From assembly GCA_033439765.1 (NCBI GenBank), contig JAULSN010000005.1, forward strand, positions 1,875,001 through 1,939,000: DNA of 64,000 bases, in the 5' to 3' direction. Under the pieces are notes generated by a model. It saw only the letters and a program-made list of their open reading frames with translations. It was not told the origin of the DNA and made no database searches. The translations under genes and the position numbers were made by a program. The DNA comes from Lasiosphaeria ovina (Eukaryota > Ascomycota > Sordariomycetes > Sordariales > Lasiosphaeriaceae). This document shows, one piece after another, positions 47,560 through 60,000 of this stretch; within the stretch, counting starts at the first letter, position 1; every line of letters begins with the position of its first letter.

Positions 47560-47818
47560 GTAAGTTAGCCCCTCCCCTTCCCCCGCCACGTCACGGCGGT
47601 GGTCACGCATCACCTTTACTCTGAAAGAGCAACCCTGAAACCTCTGTCTGCCCTCGACATGGCACGAGACCGCTCTGTTCACTTCTCTTCAGTTCGAACT
47701 CTGGGTTCATTTCACGGGCTCCCGTGCCCCAGTGCCCCCGGCACATGCGTCACATTAACATTGCTCAAACTCGACGCTCCTCGCTATTTCTGATCTTAAC
47801 TAACAAGACCACTTCTAG
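47560..47818 (+). other. Candidate 5'-UTR intron of the PSP1-domain gene
   Basis: A perfect GTAAGT donor at 47560, a CTAAC branch site near 47799-47803 and a CTTCTAG acceptor ending at 47818 define a 259-nt leader intron. A second acceptor-like TTCTAG ends at 48055, three bases before the ATG, and may close another leader intron whose donor I cannot place with confidence. Confidence 0.5.
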
Positions 47819-48058
47819 ACTAGCTGTGATCAACATTTATCGCGGCTTTTACATAACGATATACCATTCTTGAACGGTGCTTCGGTTCTCATCCTATTTG
47901 TCGCTGCACCGACTTAAGGTCTTGTCTGTCGAGATCTAGGTCAGCGAAACTAATGGTATCCAAGCGTTGCCCTTCCTCGATTGTATAAATCAACCGAAGC
48001 GGATTTTGCACAGGCAAGCAGGCTTGGTGTGACCGAAACTATAGTTTTGTTCTAGATC

Positions 48059-50842
48059 ATGAGCTCTGGCAACGTTAAGCCCGGCGCACAGTCAAAGCCC
48101 AGCCAAGGCAACTTCGCGGCGGTCGCGCCAAGCAGCCAGGCAATATTGCTGGACAAGCTGAATGCGCGAAGGTCTACTCCCGACTCGGAAGCATTGGCAA
48201 GCTCAGATGACGAGGCGGATCCTCATCGCCAAGAAACCTTACCAGCTTCTGTGCAGCCTCCTAAACCCGTTCGCCGAGCTTCGTGGCTAAACGATACGTC
48301 CCAGCCGCCGCTGCCACGCCCAAGAAAAGGATCTTTCGCAAGCAGCTCAATGTCGCCAACCACCTCCCACCCAAGCACTCCGTCGGCCGAGTCGGGAGCT
48401 GGGGCTTGGGGCGCACACCCTGCATCGTCTGCTGTTCTTGGCCGAGGCCATACTGGCCCCGCTTCTTTCCCATGGGGGACCGGCATCTGGAACAGCGAGA
48501 GAAAGGAGCCCCCATCGCGACTGGCCGAGGTCTTGCCTTCTCCGACGTCAACTATCCCCCCAGGAAGCTCGGGAAATTCTTTCTTCGGCGGTGAAGGTGG
48601 CCTGACGCAGACTTCGCCTGCTCCTCGAGAGGGTCCGAATTCCCAGATCCCATTCGCTATACCTCTTCATCCAACTCCCAAGACGTACCGCTCGCAGTCT
48701 TACTCGGTAGGACAGCTCGAACCAGAGACGACGGCCACGTCTATGGGGCCATCCACAGTTATAGGGGCTCGAGGTCGGCCCATTCCGCACTCCGGCCTAC
48801 AGCATCGCCCTTCTCGACCTAGCATGTTGAGTGAAATGGCGAATGACGGCACGATGCTGGGCAAAGTGAACGAGGACGACGATGACGACAGCGTCGGTTC
48901 TTTGCAAGGAAGCCAGCATCAATCGGCTGAGGCGGCCAAGACCATCGAGATGCTCACGCGTGAAAACGCCATGCTGCGTCAGCAGCAGTACCAGAATGCC
49001 CGTCTCAGACCCCGGGCTTCAACTGCGGCCGCCTACGGGTTGGGAAACGGATACCTGCAGGAGGCTGTCCCCGAGGAATCAGACTATGCCATCGACGAAC
49101 ACGATGAAGCCAACGACGGTTCTGATTTGGCCGCCAAGAGAAACCTTGCGAGAAGGATGAGCGAATACGGTGCGGGTCCTTTCCGGTCGCCATTCCTTGT
49201 GGAGAACAGAAAGCTTGAGAATGTGAAGAAAGGCTTCTGGCAAAGCTCGCTTGGTTTCGGCGGATCGGGAGACCTCCCTCAGAGTAGACGACACTCGTTT
49301 GCCGATGTGCCAACTCGGCAAGGTTCCATCAGCTCGATTGGAGAGTCGGGTGTGTCACATGAGCCCGGTTCTCAGGATGGAGCTCACTCGCAGGAGTTTC
49401 CAGGCGCTTACCCCGATAGTCATGGCTATCCGGTATCCAGTCAAGGTAAGAACCACAGAACAACGTTGAGTTATTGCCACTTCTGACATTTTTGCTAGTT
49501 TCGGCGTACTTCAATGGCGGTGCCAACCTTGCCGGGCCCCAGCAGCCTCTTGGACAGCCAGGATATAGCAGTCAATATCCATCTCCATACGCTACACTCC
49601 ACAACAGCTATTCCAACAGACCTACGTCACCGCATCGCAGTATGTATGGGATGTCACAGCCACGACATAATCAGTCCCTCTATGTCGTCCTCTTCAAATG
49701 TGCCAGAGCCGATGTGTTCTATATACAGGAAGGCACAGGACTGAACGTTAAGCCTGGCGACCTGGTGATAGTGGAGGCTGATCGTGGCACTGACCTGGGG
49801 ACTGTTGCTAAGAGCAACATCGACTGGCAGACCGCCAAAGATTACAAGGAGCACTACGCCGAGGAGCATTATAGGTGGCTGATAATGTACTCGCAGAACG
49901 CTGCTGCTGCACAAGAGGGTTCCGGTGGTGGTGTCGCGACCACATCCAATGGGCTTCAAGCGAGTGCCGTTGGCGGCATGGGACCCCCGAGCCAGCATCA
50001 TATGCAAGAGCCCGCATCAGGCGAGCTGAAGCCAAAGCTGATCAAGCGCCTTGCACAAAGCCATGAGATCCACGCCTTGCGGGACAAGGAGGGTAATGAG
50101 GCCAAGGCGAAGCGTGTTTGCATGCAGAAGGTTAAAGAGCACGGCCTCAACATGGAGATCTTGGACGCTGAGTTCCAGATGTAAGCTCCCTGGACATCTC
50201 TTATTGGAATGACTGGCTAACCGTAGATACAGGGACTGGAAGAAGTTGACATTTTACTACTTCGCGGATTCGTATATCAACTTCAACTCTCTTGTCACCG
50301 ATCTCTTCAAGATCTACAAGACGCGAATTTGGATGTCAGCGATCAACCCGGCCTCGTTTGCCAGCCCGGCACTGGGGTTGCAGGCGCCGAGCGGCATTGG
50401 CCCCGGGGCAGTCGGGGTTGGCCGAGGGTCCGGTACAGCTGAGCGTCGGCAGAACACACAGCCAGAGCCACAAGCAGCCTATTCCGGATCGGCTCAACCA
50501 AGTCGCGGCGCTCCTTCGGCATTTCCTGTGGCATACGGTTCTGATCGAGCCGTCGTACCAGGCACGCCTGGTTACCCAGTGGGCAACTATCCATACAACC
50601 ACTACAGCGCGTTCGGAAATACTGCTCGACCAGGCGCTTTGCCATTTGCTCCTGGCATGATGCAGAATCCAGACTCGTACACGGGTTCTTTCCCGAGCGG
50701 CGGGGACTACGCGGCGCGTATAGGCCGCTTCCCGACGCCTCAATCTGCAGCTGGTGCGCAACATGACCAGGCTGTCCCGGCCCTTGGACAGCAGAACGAC
50801 TGGGTGGGGGCGTTCCATGGTCTTTCACTGAACTCACGTTGA
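48059..50842 (+). CDS. PSP1 C-terminal-domain protein, 892 aa
   Basis: Three exons, 48059-49445, 49499-50180 and 50233-50842. The first ~520 residues are Ser/Pro-rich and disordered, with a possible short coiled coil (~300-320, AAKTIEMLTRENAMLRQQQ) like that of many P-body-associated proteins. Residues ~520-735 form the PSP1 domain: SLYVVLFKCARADVFYI, GDLVIVEADRGTDLGTV, KLIKRLAQSHEIHALRDKE, LDAEFQM, KKLTFYYFADSYINFN. Domain relatives include yeast Psp1, linked to mRNA-processing bodies and suppression of DNA polymerase defects, and bacterial YaaT. The Ala/Pro/Gly-rich tail ends with a short VGAFHGLSL. Exon 3 could begin at 50227 or 50233 in the same frame; 50233 fits the domain better. Confidence 0.88.
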
Positions 50843-52112
50843 TGGGGTTCTTCGCTGGCACCGGCCTTTTTATTTAATGCCTTTATAATCGTATTTACTT
50901 GATGCATGTCGGTGTTTACATGCTCGGCAGGCAACATGGTTCGCTCATCTTGGACTTGCGATACAGAAAAGAAGAAAGACTACTACGGCACAAAAAGACA
51001 ATGGATGGTCGATCCTTCCATATGAGGCAATGGGGAATGTCCAAGACTACAATACCGTTCCGCAGAGGCGGTCATCTCCTTGGAGGCGTTGGTCGACAGT
51101 TTTGGTTCGGGGTGGGACAGCCCCAAGATTGCTTTCAGTACTTGATCCCTTCAGCCACAGTCGGTTTGAGCGGTGGTTGGGAAAGACCGAACGGTTGGTT
51201 GTCAGACAAGACAACTAGAGAAAGAGACTTTATATATGCTCTGCGTTTCAGCCCTGGTTGGCCATGGTCCTCCTAGGGCGGTAGTCGTTCTCCCCTTTCT
51301 GCGGGCATCGATCCGAATTCTTTCGTTTCCTTTTTTTTTCCTTTCACGAATGGAAGACTTGCCATAGACAGAGAGGACTTTGCACGAGCGCGGTGTAATT
51401 TGATACTAAAAAGGGAACTTGTGCTTGGCTAGGGATCGGATATATGTAAAGGGCACTACAAGAAATTTCATCGCGTCTTTTTTCTAACTGCCGGTAGTAT
51501 GTACATGTTTCCTGGCAGTTTATAATGTCTTGTGTTTAAGAATGCGTCAGGCCTGGTTGAATTATTGATTCCATTCGATGCCCGGGCTGCCATTCTTCTC
51601 GCCATGTCCCATTAGAATAACACCAACATAGTTGAAGTTTGTCGACCAACCTTTAAAATCGTACCCAACGTCTCCAATCCGGGGGTCTATCTATATCGCA
51701 GTTAATTTTAAAAATTTCATTGCCAAATCCCCGAGCATCGTTCGATGAAAGTGCCAATCTTGACCTGTTTTATTTTCATAATGATGGAAGGTGCCAGCCA
51801 GGTGGTTGCCTAACTTATGCTCATGCCCCACTTGGTACTCCCCAGCAGTATTGGAAAGTCCCACAGGCACACTTTCCTTGACGCTTCCTGGTGATGGAAA
51901 ATGTAGAAGGTGCGACAGACGAACGATTGCCTATTTAGGTGGCGGTAGAGGTTGAGCGTCGGTTTTTGAAATAAATAACTGTGTGCTTCCTTTTACTGGC
52001 ATGGACTCCAATTCGACATCGAAGCCTTGTTTCAAATTTTCACTGCACTCCTGCGAACACGATTTGTCTCGTCATATCCCCCGTTGTTAACCCGGAACAC
52101 GAATACCTTCCT
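50843..52112. other. Intergenic region
   Basis: 3' flank of the PSP1-domain gene and promoter of the next; no gene, RNA or notable repeat is seen. Confidence 0.5.
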
Positions 52113-53092
52113 ATGGCGGCAAAGCGAAAGCAAGAGGGCACTGGCTCGGGCAATACTAGTACTGCATTGCGTGAAAAAGGCTCTTGGGCCCCGAAGATAC
52201 CACTGATCGTCATAGACGACGGCGACGAACTCCCAGATAATCAGGGGGGTCCCGTGAAAAGAGCACGAAATGCTAGAAAGCGTGCGAATAATACCGAAGA
52301 GGGCGAAGATAATGTCGATTTCCTAGGTGGTCGGTACGGAAGCGCTCTTTGGAGATGTTCCCACGTGCATTAATTTACTCACAGTTCGGCAATAGCACAT
52401 CTAAGAACTCGGTCACAGTTGAACAGAACTTGATGGACCTAAACAGGAGTTCCAAGGAGTTCGTCCGGGAATTCAAGGCGAAGGTCGGGAAGGAAAGAGA
52501 CAATGTCCTTACCGCGTTGGCACAATACAAGCAAGATCTGTAAGAGCCCCAATCCCATTTCCACTCAAAGCATTGCTGACACTGCCAAAGACACGGATTT
52601 CATGACGTTCACCATGATGAGTTGGCCGGCGTGTACAGCAGTCTGAAGACGGCGGCCGGAAACTCCAATATGAAAGATAATCCGCTATTCCAGCAGACGA
52701 AGCAGATTATTCATCTCAGCCGTGCCATCCTGAAGCTCTACCAGATTGTAGATAAAGAGTCACAGCAACCTAAGCTGACTGTTCCTCGAGAAGCATGGAG
52801 GCAAGACCAGAAGAAGATGGACCAGCTGCTCAATTACGGAAAGCAGCACGGAGAGAGGCTCGCAGAGAGCATCATCAGTCCCGCAGAAGAGCATTCCAAC
52901 GACCGCATCCTAGCACAGGCCGACATGTCAGAGGCCGAGGATATCGCAATGGGCCTTTTTGGCAATACTAGGAAGGAGGCCGGGGAAGGGACCTGGGGCC
53001 GAACAGCTCACGCTCAGCTGAAGGCTCTCATGAGCGTGGTGAGAACGCTGCCCCTTTCTCGAGACGCCGACTCTCAGAGCCAGCGGAGCTGA
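52113..53092 (+). CDS. Unrecognised charged helical protein, possibly nuclear, 288 aa
   Basis: Three exons, 52113-52333, 52396-52539 and 52591-53092 (867 nt). I do not recognise a family. The N terminus has a basic MAAKRKQ start, an acidic IDDGDE patch and a bipartite-looking nuclear signal (VKRARNARKR). The rest is predicted mostly helical: VEQNLMDLNRSSKEFVREFKAKVGKERDNVLTALAQYKQ and a later IIHLSRAILKLYQIV. The first intron is the weakest call (GTACGG donor, CAATAG acceptor); it is the only nearby combination I found that keeps both flanking frames open. The second intron (GTAAGA ... CAAAG) is short, 51 nt. A chromatin or kinetochore role would be guesswork. Confidence 0.65.
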
Positions 53093-53803
53093 AGACAAGA
53101 AAGTGGCTTCTTGGGCCACGTATGGGAGATGCTTTTCATCTGTTACTTGTTACAGCAGATGTCTGGATTGCCGCTTTGCATTTATTCTGGTATGAGGAAG
53201 AAAGAAGGTGCCATGTGCGAGAAGTCATGTACAAGATACAACTTGCTTCTGTTTAATTCATAGGCTGCACTTGTCAGATAGACCAAGGAGCTTCACTTCC
53301 AAGAGGTTGCTTGCCATGACGAGAAAAATGCCTGCGAGTTAAAGTCCAAGTCCGCTGTGGTGATAGACTGCCCCGGGTTGTAATCGCGTGATCGCGCTGG
53401 GGCAAGTCTAGGTCAGTATGGAGTTCAAGCTCCGGCTGAAAGCCTTGGCGGTTCGTGGGGCTGAACTGTGAAGAAAGTGGTGAACACACGGACCACCTTG
53501 CGCTTGGCTAAAGTGGGGCTAGCTTCTCCACCCAGTCGTTAGGGCTTGCTCCTTTCTCCCTCACAATTGTCGAAATTCCCGAAATTTTCGAACCTCGTCT
53601 CCCGATCCCGATCACGAACATCGTCGGATTCTCGCCACCGTACTAACGACAGGAACTCAGCTCCGGGGCTCTGGTCAGTAAATCTCCATTCATCAAGCTA
53701 TCTGAATAGCATCTGTCTCTCTCGAACCAATTCCCGAATTGCACAAAGGGCAGCACTTTTCGCTCTGACAGAAAGCTAATCCCCCCGCCATCGCAGATAC
53801 AAG
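53093..53803. promoter_or_regulatory. Promoter and leader of RPL15
   Basis: Contains the RPL15 promoter and its leader intron. No other gene seen. Confidence 0.45.
53674..53796 (+). other. RPL15: Candidate 5'-UTR intron of RPL15
   Basis: A GTCAGT donor at 53674, a GCTAAT branch-like site near 53774 and a pyrimidine-rich ATCGCAG acceptor ending at 53796, seven bases before the ATG. The first coding intron uses the same GTCAGT donor. Leader introns are frequent in fungal ribosomal protein genes. Confidence 0.55.
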
Positions 53804-54661
53804 ATGGGCGCCTTAAAATATCTCGAGGAGCTTCAGAAGAAGAAGCAGAGCGATGTCATTCGCTTTCTTCTTCGCGTTCGCTGCTGGGAGGTCAGTCGGA
53901 ACAAATACCTGTGGACGGTGCCGGCTTGATTGTCTCCATCGACGAATTCTTTTCGTTGATGAGCAAACATGCCTAACCCGTTCTTGCTATACACTCGTTG
54001 AACATTTGCTGAGAGTGCATCAATATAGCTTCGTCAGCTGAACGTCATCCACCGTGCGTCCAAGCCGAGCCGCCCCGATAAGGCCCGCCGCCTAGGATAC
54101 AAGGCTAAGCAGGGCTATGTCATCTACCGCGTGCGCGTTCGCCGTGGTGGCCGCAAGAAGCCCGTGTCCAAGGGTGCCACATTCGGTAAGAATATTCTGG
54201 CCCTTTCTCTGATTCCGGAGGCTTCAATTGCTTTGAAATTGAGCAGATTTCGACTTCTGGGAATGGACCGCTGACCGCATTCCCTCTGCACAGGCAAGCC
54301 CACCAACCAGGGTGTGAACCAGCTCAAGTACCAGCGCTCGCTGAAGGCCACCGCCGAGGAGCGTGTCGGCCGCCGCTGCGCCAACTTGCGCGTGCTCAAC
54401 TCGTACTGGATCAACCAGGACTCGACCTACAAGTACTACGAGGTCATCCTCGTCGACCCCCAGCACAAGGCCATCCGCAAGGATCCCCGCATCAACTGGA
54501 TCGTCGCCCCCGTCCACAAGCATCGCGAGGCTCGTGGCCTTACCGCTACTGGCAAGGCTTCGCGCGGTCTCAACAAGGGCCATCGCTACAACAAGACCAA
54601 GGCTGGCCGCAGAAAGACCTGGAAGCGCCACAACACCCTGTCTCTCTGGAGATACCGTTAG
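53804..54661 (+). CDS. RPL15: 60S ribosomal protein L15 (eL15)
   Basis: Three exons, 53804-53890, 54029-54185 and 54294-54661, give 203 aa, the family length. The start [18 protein letters not shown] is invariant in fungi. Conserved blocks include [58 protein letters not shown] and the end [16 protein letters not shown]. eL15 binds 28S rRNA in the large subunit. Intron 1 (138 nt) falls after RVRCWE and intron 2 (108 nt) after KGATF. Codons are strongly C-ending, as expected for a highly expressed gene. Confidence 0.97.
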
Positions 54662-57086
54662 ATAGGGATGCGTGGGGCCTGATGAAAGAAGCGGCGGTAT
54701 TTCGATACTGGGTGTTCTGCTGTTTCTTGCAGTTGAGTGGTCTATCGGGCATGCTGGCTTCTTTCCTGGCCGTGGAGGAATGGCATAGCATTGCGCTGAC
54801 ATTCGGGAGCATTGGGGTGGGACTTACGACTTAGCCCAACAAAAATGGACAGGTGCCTTTAGCGGCGCTTATGATGCCTTGTCCTCAGGACGCGCTCACA
54901 CTTTCCCATGTGATTTTCTGACTTGTTTATGGAGTAACGGGGGGGTTAATGATATCTCGCCAAGCCACAAGAGCTTGGTCATCTTTTATTTCCACATGCC
55001 CGTGTACTGTGTATACGGTTTGATCTCTGTCTGTTAGTGCAGTCGTCGTGAGGTTTGTCGAACTAGTATTGCTCGTGTTCCGTTTCTGCTCTATCGTAGA
55101 TCTTGGCTCGTAAGTGGTTACACTCCTTGCTTGCCCTTAGCATCCCCGGACAACCTCGCGGTATCGACGTTGTATTCCCTATCTTCACTCCCGAGAGACC
55201 CTCTTCATAGACCCTGGCCTGTCTCCGTGAAGACTCACAAGTTTAAACTCTTTGCCGATTGTTCACGACGCAAGGCGGTTTTTGGGCGAGTAACATCCAA
55301 GCAGCATGGAATATGATCTTACCAGAAGCAAGTAGGGGAGGTGTTGAATATACACACCTTGCAGTTGATATATGAGAGGGCTTGGCACATGCTGGGAAAC
55401 GACAAGGTAAACGACATTGCCCAGTCTGCCCAGTACACCGCTTCGATTTGAAGCCAGGGGTGGGAGGATGAGAGGTTGAGGATAATAACATCTAGACATA
55501 TTTTGTGTTCGTTCCCTTGTATGTTTGTACGAGGCCCGTTTATAGTGCCTAAGTATGTGCTGGCGACCGCCTCCCCCATATTCTCTCGAACGATCAATAG
55601 ACATGATCTGCCTACTCCCATTGTAGATACTCATAGCCGGCTGAGATTTAGTATTGGCGGACAACACGAGGGAGAGAAAGACAAAGTATTTTCACGTTCC
55701 TCTTACATAAAAATAATCACGAATAAAACCAAAGCAGTTCCAAGTGAACCAAAACACGGCATAATTGCAATTAATAACCTTTGCCATTTTAATTTCTGTC
55801 GTGCCATAATCACCCCGAGAGAGTTGAAATACTCTGAGATAGGGAAAAAAAAGCAAGTAGGAGAAGGCACGCGCGCTTTGCTACGCAAGTCAAGCAAAAA
55901 ACTACAAGTCAACAGTCGAAACAACTTCTGCCAACCGTCACCGCAGCCACACTAATTACCACAAATCACCACAAATCACCACAACCAACGCCAACATCGC
56001 AGCCAGAGAAATCCGGGAATAGTAGTAGAAATAGTAGCAGCCATACGGCCCTATGGGAAGAACCGAAGAACCGATGGCCCCAAACTAAAATAACAGCGCA
56101 GCACGAAGCAGGCGAGCCGAGCCATTAAGAAGAAGAAGAAGAGGACGGGAGGAAAAAGAAACACCCCGTATAAAATACCTGCCGAACCAAATCCCCCATT
56201 TGGCTTTCTCGAAAAGAAATCAAGAGAGACTCAAGATGGAGAACAAGGTCCGGCTGGATCAAGATAGCAGATTTTTGCTTTTCCTTCCCCATCACCCCCT
56301 TTCGCACACCACCATCACCAGTTTCTAACCCCCGTTTTCCCGTCTGTCTCCGCCAACTGTCTCCCCCTCCATTTCTTATCCACACCCATATCTTAAAAAG
56401 TCCATCGCCTCCATATTGTACGGGGTGTCCAATGAGAGACACCAAGAGGAAGAAGGAAAAATAAACGGACCAAGTGATGCCGGGGAGAACAACAAAGGAG
56501 CCTAAAAGTATCCATGGGGCCCAGTCCTTTTCGAAGACAAAAAGAGATCTGTGATTGCCATGCAGGAAAATGCGCGAAAACTGGTGTCCGGGAGGATCGA
56601 AAATCTGCGAAGTGGCCGAGAAGATGACGAGGAAAGTAGAAAAAGAGAAAAAGAAAATCCCGAAACGACAAAGGAAAAGAGGTCGGGCAAAAAAAGGCTC
56701 TATGTCCATCGCGACATTTTTTCGTACCCATCGAGCGGATAGTGTACAACAAAGCAAGGTTCTCAAATCCTCCAAGAAACAGAGTCATCATGAGTCTCTT
56801 GGAGGAAACCCGCTTAAGCTCGATAGGGCTGTTCTCGTCGTCGCCATTGAGTGCTGGTTCGTATCATAAAAATGGATATGCCATGCCCATCATCGCTACT
56901 GGTAACGGTGCAAAGAAAAATGTTCGTGACTGTCGTTGCAGCGTAGGCGATGCTTCGTGACTAGTGTAGCAGGGAAAAAGAGACGTAAGAAAGTAGCGAG
57001 GCCCGGAATGAATCCCAAAGAAATCCAGGTTGGCCGAGTCTCGTCGTACCGTTTACACAGGCGAGGTGCCGTCGCGAACGCATCTC
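54662..57086. other. Intergenic region, convergent 3' ends
   Basis: 3' flanks of RPL15 (+) and the Puf4-type gene (-). The right part is purine-rich on the plus strand (AAG repeats near 56125-56145) and probably contains the Puf 3' UTR. A 216-codon minus-strand frame at 56775-56125 is compositionally biased and shows no domain. Confidence 0.5.
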
Positions 57087-60000
57087 CTAGAACCACTGAG
57101 TCTCGCCATTCTCAGCTGGAGCGCCTGGAGCACCGGGGGCACCGGGGGCACCAGAGGAGCCCATAGACGTGAACTGCGGGGGGAACTGCTGAACACGAGG
57201 AGGCTGAGGGGGGGCCTGAATCTGAGCCTGGGCCTGAGCCTGGGCCTGAACCTGAGCCTGACCATGAGCTTGAGCCTCAATTTGAGGCTGCGTCAAGGCC
57301 GGAGCCTGAAACTGAGCTTGACTATTACCCTGAGCTAGGATCTGAGCCTGACCTTGACCTTGGCCTTGAACCTGCCCCTGCTGCTTGACGGCGGGAGCAA
57401 GATGAAGAGTCTTGCTGTTCGGGTACTGCGACAGCACGGAAACGAAGTTGTTGTTGTTGTTCACTCCATTAGTGCCGCTCCCGAGGATTGACGAGGCGTT
57501 CGACATGGTGCGAGGATGATTCGAACGCGTGCTAATCTGGCCGCCAGACGCATCGACAGGCACCATCTGACCGGGGGGTTGAGTGTTGCTTCGAGCGTCG
57601 TAGGCCTGGATCTTGGCCTGGATACGACGACCATAGGGGGTTGCACGAATGCTGGGCAGGTGCGGGCGGATCGTCTCGACAAGGTGGTGCTTCATGCTCG
57701 GGGTCGCATACTCAAGAGCGGTCTGGACGACGTAGTTGGCAAACGAATCCCGGAGCAGGCGTTCAATATCGGTCGGAGACAGCAGCTCCTGCACAATCAT
57801 GTCCTTGGCCACATCGGAGGCGCAGCGGAGGCACTTCTCAACCACGTTGGAGCTGAACTTGTGCTTGGATAGGTAGGCAATACGGCCCTTGAACTGATAG
57901 ACAAGGGGCTCCGTGAACGACTCCTCGTTGAGATCGATGATGTACTGAACCACATAGTTGCCGAATGGATCCTGGACAAGGGCAACAGCATGGGCCGTGA
58001 TGCATTCTATGAGCCACTGCTTCTGAGTGCCGTTGGCGTGATCGATGCAGCGTTGGAGGACGCAGCAACCATGACGGTGAGTGCCGACATCGATGCAGTT
58101 GTGGCCAACTGCCTCGAAGATAAAGTGAGCGTCCTTAGGGCTCAGCTTATTCAGGCACTTCTGGATAACATGGTTTCCATTGAGGTCCTGAATCAGCTCA
58201 ACGACCTGATAGCGGAGGGCTTCAATGATTGTGTTGATTTGAACTGACGTGGTCACATGCTCGATCATCTTCTGGAGGGCTCGAGTACCATGTTGGTTCA
58301 ACGCAATACGGACCATTTCCGGGGCCGCATTTTGGATGAGAACGGTGCGTTCGTCGTCGCTGCAATACTCGAGCAGCTTCTGGCACAGATAGTTACCGAA
58401 GGGGTCCGTCATCAGCTCCACGACGTGCTGGTTGGTCTCGAGCCAGATCATATGGATCTGCTCGGGGATGCGGTTCTCCAGCTGCTTCTGTAGGTATCGG
58501 CAGCCGTGCTGGTCCTTGCACAGTGTGTAGATGGTACCACCAACTTGCTCCAATGTCATGCCATTGAAGCGAGCCATGGCCTCACTGTCCAACTGACGAC
58601 GGTTCGCGATAACTCGAGCCTGACTGTCCTGCGGCGGCCGAGAGGGCGTGTTGTTATTGGCGTAAAGAGGTCCATAGCCGGTATAGTTCTGCGGGGAGTA
58701 CATAGACGAAGGCGGAGGGGCCGAAGGGCCGACCGACAGGCCCTGCATGCCCTGCACAAGCATCGGAAGAGACGTGTAGGCGGGGGGAGGGCCATTGGCA
58801 AGGCCATTGTAGTTGGCTCCGTTGTAGTATTGCTGATATTGCAGGCTCGAAGCCGGCGAAGTCATGCCCGGGGTGCTCGGGGCAGAAGACTGCGTCTGGG
58901 TTGACGGCGGGCCAAAGGGAGCAGCATTGGCATGCAGAGTTGACGTGATCGAAGGGTAGCCGTTGTTGTCGCGACCGTTGGCCAAGGCGGCGTCATTCGA
59001 GAGCTCACGGCTATGGCGGTGAGGCATGGCACCGGCAGGAATACGGCCGAGACTAGCGTTGTGGTTGTGGAAATGCTGCTGGGCGTGGTTGTTGGCATTG
59101 GCACCCAAGCCAGACGAGTTGTTCGCAGTCTTGAGAGTCGTCACGTCGTTGGCGGAATACGACTGCTGAAGCTTAGGCGGGGAAGCCAAGATGTGGTTGG
59201 TGGGTGGCGACACGACAGAGGGGGGATTCGCGTCCGATGCGCCCGGCGCGCCATCCTGGAAGAACTTCATGCTGCCGTCCATTGAGAGTCGCATGCTGTT
59301 CGGGCGGCTGCCAATGGCGCTGACCTCAGAGGGCGAGCTGACCGCTCCTCCTCCGTTGAGCTGGGTTGAGCCGATAGTAGAGACGCTCTGCTGGGAGCGA
59401 TGCTTGTTCATATTGGCCCAGCCGTTCGTCGCGGTGGACTCCTGTCCCGAGGACTGCGCCTGGGCAAGATCCAGGGCGGATGACGAAGTGGATAACTTGG
59501 GAGACTTCATGTTAATAGACGAACGAGATACGTGAATCGAGGCTGAGTCGGCGGATGGAAAGAGCTACTCAGATGCGGATTGATATGATGGAAATTCTCG
59601 AAATATGTGAAGATTCTTTGGGTTTTTGATTTGGTGGGGGGATAGATTGAGAAAACAAATGTGAAATAGTAAAATGGAATGATCCAGTCGCCTGACACCC
59701 TAACGAAAGAGGGAGGGGGAGAAGAGGGAAGAGGAAAGAAGGAGAGGAGTGAAGGAATTTTGAAAGTATTCCGACCCCGCCCGCAAGTTTGGCTTTAAAG
59801 GAGAAATAGGGAAGAAGGCAGTAAATCTGGCAGCAAAAAGGCAAGGGCACGGGGAACTGCACCAGCAATTTCCGAGCAAACAGATCAGCAAACTCACCAT
59901 ATTGGCAGTATATCCTTGCTGACGAAACAATGTAGGGAATGCGTCGGTGCCGTTGGCCTGCGCGGTCGGGGTGGTTCTGGTTTCGCCAGAGTTCGAATCC

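Larger units (their letters stand above)
42561..48058. other. Gene-poor region with the long leader of the PSP1-domain gene
   Basis: No confident gene in 42561-46800. Two minus-strand frames (43717-43421 and 45256-44969) look somewhat protein-like and are treated as findings. Simple repeats include (ATCC)n near 44068-44085 and (CAG)n at 44236-44258. From about 46840 the DNA becomes pyrimidine-rich with repeated CCTACCTACC words, probably the promoter and long leader of the gene at 48059. Confidence 0.5.

Noticed and set aside
47599..47793. 64-codon frame upstream of the PSP1-domain gene
   Set aside because: It lies wholly within the candidate leader intron 47560-47818.
56125..56775. 216-codon minus-strand frame rich in Phe/Ser
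   Set aside because: Arises from purine-rich sequence in the Puf 3' flank (poly-Ser from AAG-type repeats); no domain.
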